Shown here one piece after another: positions 60,820 to 64,000 of a DNA stretch of 64,000 nt. The notes beneath the pieces are model-generated. The model had not been told where the DNA came from. It saw only the letters and a program-made list of their open reading frames with translations, and did no database searches. Position 1 is the first letter of the stretch, and each line of letters begins with the position of its first letter. The DNA comes from Rosa chinensis (taxonomy: Eukaryota > Streptophyta > Magnoliopsida > Rosales > Rosaceae), in NCBI RefSeq assembly GCF_002994745.2, contig NC_037091.1, forward strand, positions 2,108,001-2,172,000. The letters run 5' to 3'. The position numbers and the translations under genes are program-made.

Positions 60820-62070
60820 TGTTCTGCAGCAGCCTCCAAACAGGGAAGCCCCAGCCTCACGCCACTTCTCTATCACTATGTCTGCACACACTTAATCAAC
60901 CAGCCTACTTGATGACTGCAATGGGAAGCACATGCAGTCAAGACTTTTTCACAAACATGTTTATTCAACATTTTCATCATCCATCAAACAATTCATCATA
61001 TACAAGGAAGATCGATTTCATACTTTTACCAACAAATGGTACAAGATTCACCATTTGGTAATATAACATTATATCTCACAAAAGAACATTACTTTGTGAA
61101 TTATATCATGAATGAAAAGATCTAAAACCAGATGCTATAACTGAAAAAGTAGGGTAACAAGCACGATGCATTCATACACAAGGAGACTTACCACCCATTT
61201 GCCTGCTCTGGCCATCATAGGTCTCACCACTGTTGGGGTATATCACTATTAGTTTGCTTGTTACCTGCAAATTTGATAGGCAAAGGAACATTAATTATAT
61301 GAAAATGTAAAGGGGCTAAGTTACTTTATTCCAATTAACCAAAGATCGTACACATTAAGCAAGAAAAATTAAGAAGAAAATCTTTGAAATATGTAGGAGG
61401 AGATATTTTATCTTTTATTAAACCTCTTTGAAACCTCTTTGAAATATGTAGGAGGGGCTAAGTTACTTTATTCCAAACCTCTTTGAAAATCTTTGAAAGA
61501 GTGCATCTTCTTCACTGCTTGAAGCAGCCTCATCTAGACTGCCCCATTCTGATCTGAATGCTGGCTACTACAATGCAATACACAGGGTGAAGTAACAGTC
61601 AGGATTCAATTGAAGTTAACTCCATGTAATTTAGATAATGCGAGTGAGATACTTGAGACCACAATGTATAGGTCTTTAAATTGAGGAACCTATAAATATG
61701 AGTTGCTCTTTCAACGTTCCATTTGTCTTATTAATACGCTGTTTCTGAATGTTGGATTATGATCAAATAAACCTCAGTACACATTGTCATTCTAAAACTG
61801 ATTTGTATCCTCTAGGTCACAAAAGTTGGAAAAGGAAATGACACAATTCTAAGAGTAATACATATATATACTTACAGGTTGATCAGTTCTGATGAATAGA
61901 AAAACTTGCCTGAGAGAGCCTGATCTTGCAGCAGACTCTAAAGGGCCTCATGTCACTTGCTTATACTCCAAAAACTCTTGTCAATCACCACCACCCCCAC
62001 ACCACCCCCCCCCCCCCCCCCCCCCCCCGATTGCTGCAATGGAATACAAGCAGTCAGACATTAAAATTGG
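60820..62070 (-). pseudogene. HMT exon relics, block 5
   Basis: A last exon at 60820-60915 retains GGCC-type sequence (plus strand CTGCAGCAGCCTCC), a YPNSG exon lies at 61195-61270, and another worn last exon at about 61905-62040. The block matches 20650-21360 and 32420-32810 in order. A run of 24 C (62005-62028) interrupts the last relic. Confidence 0.65.
62005..62028. repeat. Poly-C run (24 C)
   Basis: An uninterrupted run of 24 C. Related copies (43320, 33210, 56655) have ordinary sequence with CCACC words here, so this is a local expansion or an assembly artefact. Confidence 0.85.
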
Positions 62071-62749
62071 CATTAGTGCATAGAAACCTTAAATTGAAAC
62101 TGATGCCGTTTCTTGATATAACCAAGTACTTTTGCTCCTTCTTAAGTTGCCAGTAAACCTTGCAAATAGTGATATGCTGATTAATTGATGCAGTTTACTG
62201 AATTCCAAATTTTGCAACTTCCTAGTAAATTCCAAAACCTCTAACCTCATTCCTATAGAAACATCAAATCTGCAGAATTTAAGAACCGAGAGGAAAGCCA
62301 AACCTGAAAATAGTTGAAATCTTGATCAGCTTCTCGCAGTTTGAAGCTCGAAGTAAAATAAATAGCAGTTGGCTTCAAACCTCTCTGTCTCTTAAACAAC
62401 ATATCTAAATGCATGGCATTATTGTTGGAATTCTGTAGTGAATGGTAAGGTAGATTGTAGATTCGCGAGAGTCGACTGTGAATTGGGAAGAGGATCAGAT
62501 TTTCTTGCCAATCAGAAGTCAGCAAGATTTGATCAGTGGAGTGTCAGCCGCTATTACAATCTTATTTGAATATTCATTCCGACATTCGCCAACCACATGT
62601 CATTTTGAAGGAATCGTCGTTGCATCCAGACGAAAGACACGAACACCATGAATGCCAGGAGTCTGGAACATTTAATCCAGTTTTGGAACAAAACCTCATT
62701 GCAGTGTCATCAGCCGCTATTACAATCTAATATGAATATTCATTCAGTG

Positions 62750-63098
62750 GTTGGCATACGAAGTAAACCCCACAGCTTTTCATTTGAGCATAATGAAATT
62801 CAACTCGACACATGTAAGGCTACCAACCCTCTCGATCCACCATTCCCTTTATTTCACCAGATAATGGAATATAAGTCAGCCACTTATGGTCTGATGTTGA
62901 CAACTGAAAAACCAGAAACAGAACAAAGAGCCACTCCTATATATATTCTCCCATTTCAATTTGCTAGGGATTTCAAAAGAAAACGCAGATGTACTGGACG
63001 GCCTGTTTTCATCAGCAACAACTTCCTTCGAACAATGGAACCACTTCGGAACCTCACTACCCGGCAATATGAGATCAAACCGGGAGTCCTTCAATAAA
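62750..63098 (-). pseudogene. TNL5: C-JID exon relic
   Basis: The minus strand reads SRFDLILPGSEVPKWFHCSK, closely matching TNL3 exon 5. An internal deletion follows the IPSKLKWENI motif, then GEIKGMVDREGW, a stop, and CGVYFVCQPL in a broken frame. The acceptor is worn. The flank 62280-62540 matches 43590-43870 (TNL3 3' flank). Upstream exons are absent: at about 63120 the sequence switches to HMT-type repeat. Confidence 0.85.
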
Positions 63099-63309
63099 AA
63101 TGTCGACTATGTCAATACCGCACTAGACGACTACAATGGAAAAGACATGCTGTCAGACTTTCTCAAGAACAGATGAGAAATAAAAACTGCCATCATCTTC
63201 TTTCTTAATGGATGTGCTAGAAGTACTAAGCATTCATATGAATCCTATCTTGTCTTGGTACTAAGGTTGTTGGAGAGAAAAAAGAAACAGACTATAAATT
63301 GGTGTATAG

Positions 63310-64000
63310 CAGGGGACTCACGCTCATTACTTGCTCTGATCATCATAAAAGTCTCACCACTCTCAAGGTATATCACTGTATGCATGTTTGCTGGTAACCT
63401 TCCTACCACGTAAGCAAAGGAACATTATACTTGAAGGTTAAGAGCTAATCATGTTCAATTTAAACTACTTGACCACAGATCATACCTTTGAAATAGATAA
63501 CATCCATCAGTGGACAGATCTAGGTGGGGTTCAGTTGATATTTACCGCACCAACTTGTTTGCATGACTCCAAGAAGCAGTACTCACAGCATCAATTCAAC
63601 TTTTACTTCCTCAAGAAGGTCAGCACATCTGCTGCATCACCTTGAGACGGAATTTAGCCAACGCCAGACTAGAACTCTTAGCTGATTCCAAAAAATGATG
63701 TGTATGATCCAATCAAATCAGTAGCCAAATCTTTTTATGAATTTAGAAGTTGTAATCTATAAATAACAACTTATTCGGCCTCTGCCATGTAAATGTGCCA
63801 GGATGATTCTTCTTAAAGTGACAGTTTCACATTCCACTGGCTTAACACAATGTCCATGTGGACAATGTAACATCGTGCCTCTTAAACATCATGTGTTTCA
63901 ATAACTTGTAAACAATGAGATAAAGGCACTTGAGCATAGAAGTACTGGGAAAGTATATATATGGGCACAAGTATAACCAAGGGAAATAGCACATACCTTT
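63310..64000 (-). pseudogene. HMT exon relics, block 6 (runs off the window)
   Basis: A degraded YPNSG exon lies at 63310-63405 (best match to 34010-34100), an AELLEE-type exon at about 63585-63645, and the last bases (ATACCTTT) match the donor side of the KLEA exon, so the array continues past 64000. Confidence 0.55.

Overview
The window is nuclear DNA of a flowering plant, AT-rich and intron-bearing. The evidence is the gene content: TIR-NBS-LRR (TNL) immune receptors with the usual plant intron phases, PLS-class pentatricopeptide (PPR) genes, plant homocysteine S-methyltransferase (HMT) exons, and MULE, CACTA, LINE and LTR elements. The TNL subtype points to a eudicot. The style of the TNL sequences suggests Rosaceae, but that is only an inference.

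Layout. (1) 1-9349: a MULE whose left end lies outside the window. It carries a Ulp1-like protease gene (+) and a DDE transposase gene (-) that converge on a 170-bp tandem repeat. The transposase gene is split by a complete 4.2-kb CACTA element (2501-6727). The MULE sits in an intron of a TNL. (2) 9485-11242: TNL1 (-), a pseudogene, followed upstream by a 90-bp tandem array (11575-12015). (3) 12016-18890: a decayed PPR gene (PPR-A, -) with an LTR-like insertion (13965-15751). (4) 19-28 kb: a CCR4-NOT subunit 3 exon fragment, many degenerate HMT exons, two MITEs and a truncated LINE. (5) 28257-32008: TNL2 (-), nearly complete with one frameshift and an unusual basic C-terminal tail. (6) 32.6-43.7 kb: more HMT exons, an RNase H relic, PPR and TNL fragments and an HMT/PPR chimeric ORF. 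(7) 43900-47710: TNL3 (-), five exons, apparently intact (1098 aa), the only clearly functional-looking host gene. (8) 48520-55715: a 62-bp tandem array split by a 6.86-kb CACTA element (48767-55625) that carries exons of a metal tolerance protein (CDF/MTP) gene. (9) 55.7-59.5 kb: a second decayed PPR gene (PPR-B, -). (10) 59.5-64 kb: HMT relics and a TNL C-JID exon relic.

How it fits together. All TNL, PPR and HMT remnants lie on the minus strand and recur in the same order, a PPR copy upstream of each TNL. The locus therefore looks like head-to-tail duplication of a PPR-TNL module together with HMT-derived sequence. Most copies then decayed by CGA-to-TGA changes, indels and transposon insertion. 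Only TNL3 keeps TIR, NB-ARC, LRR and C-JID with their key motifs.
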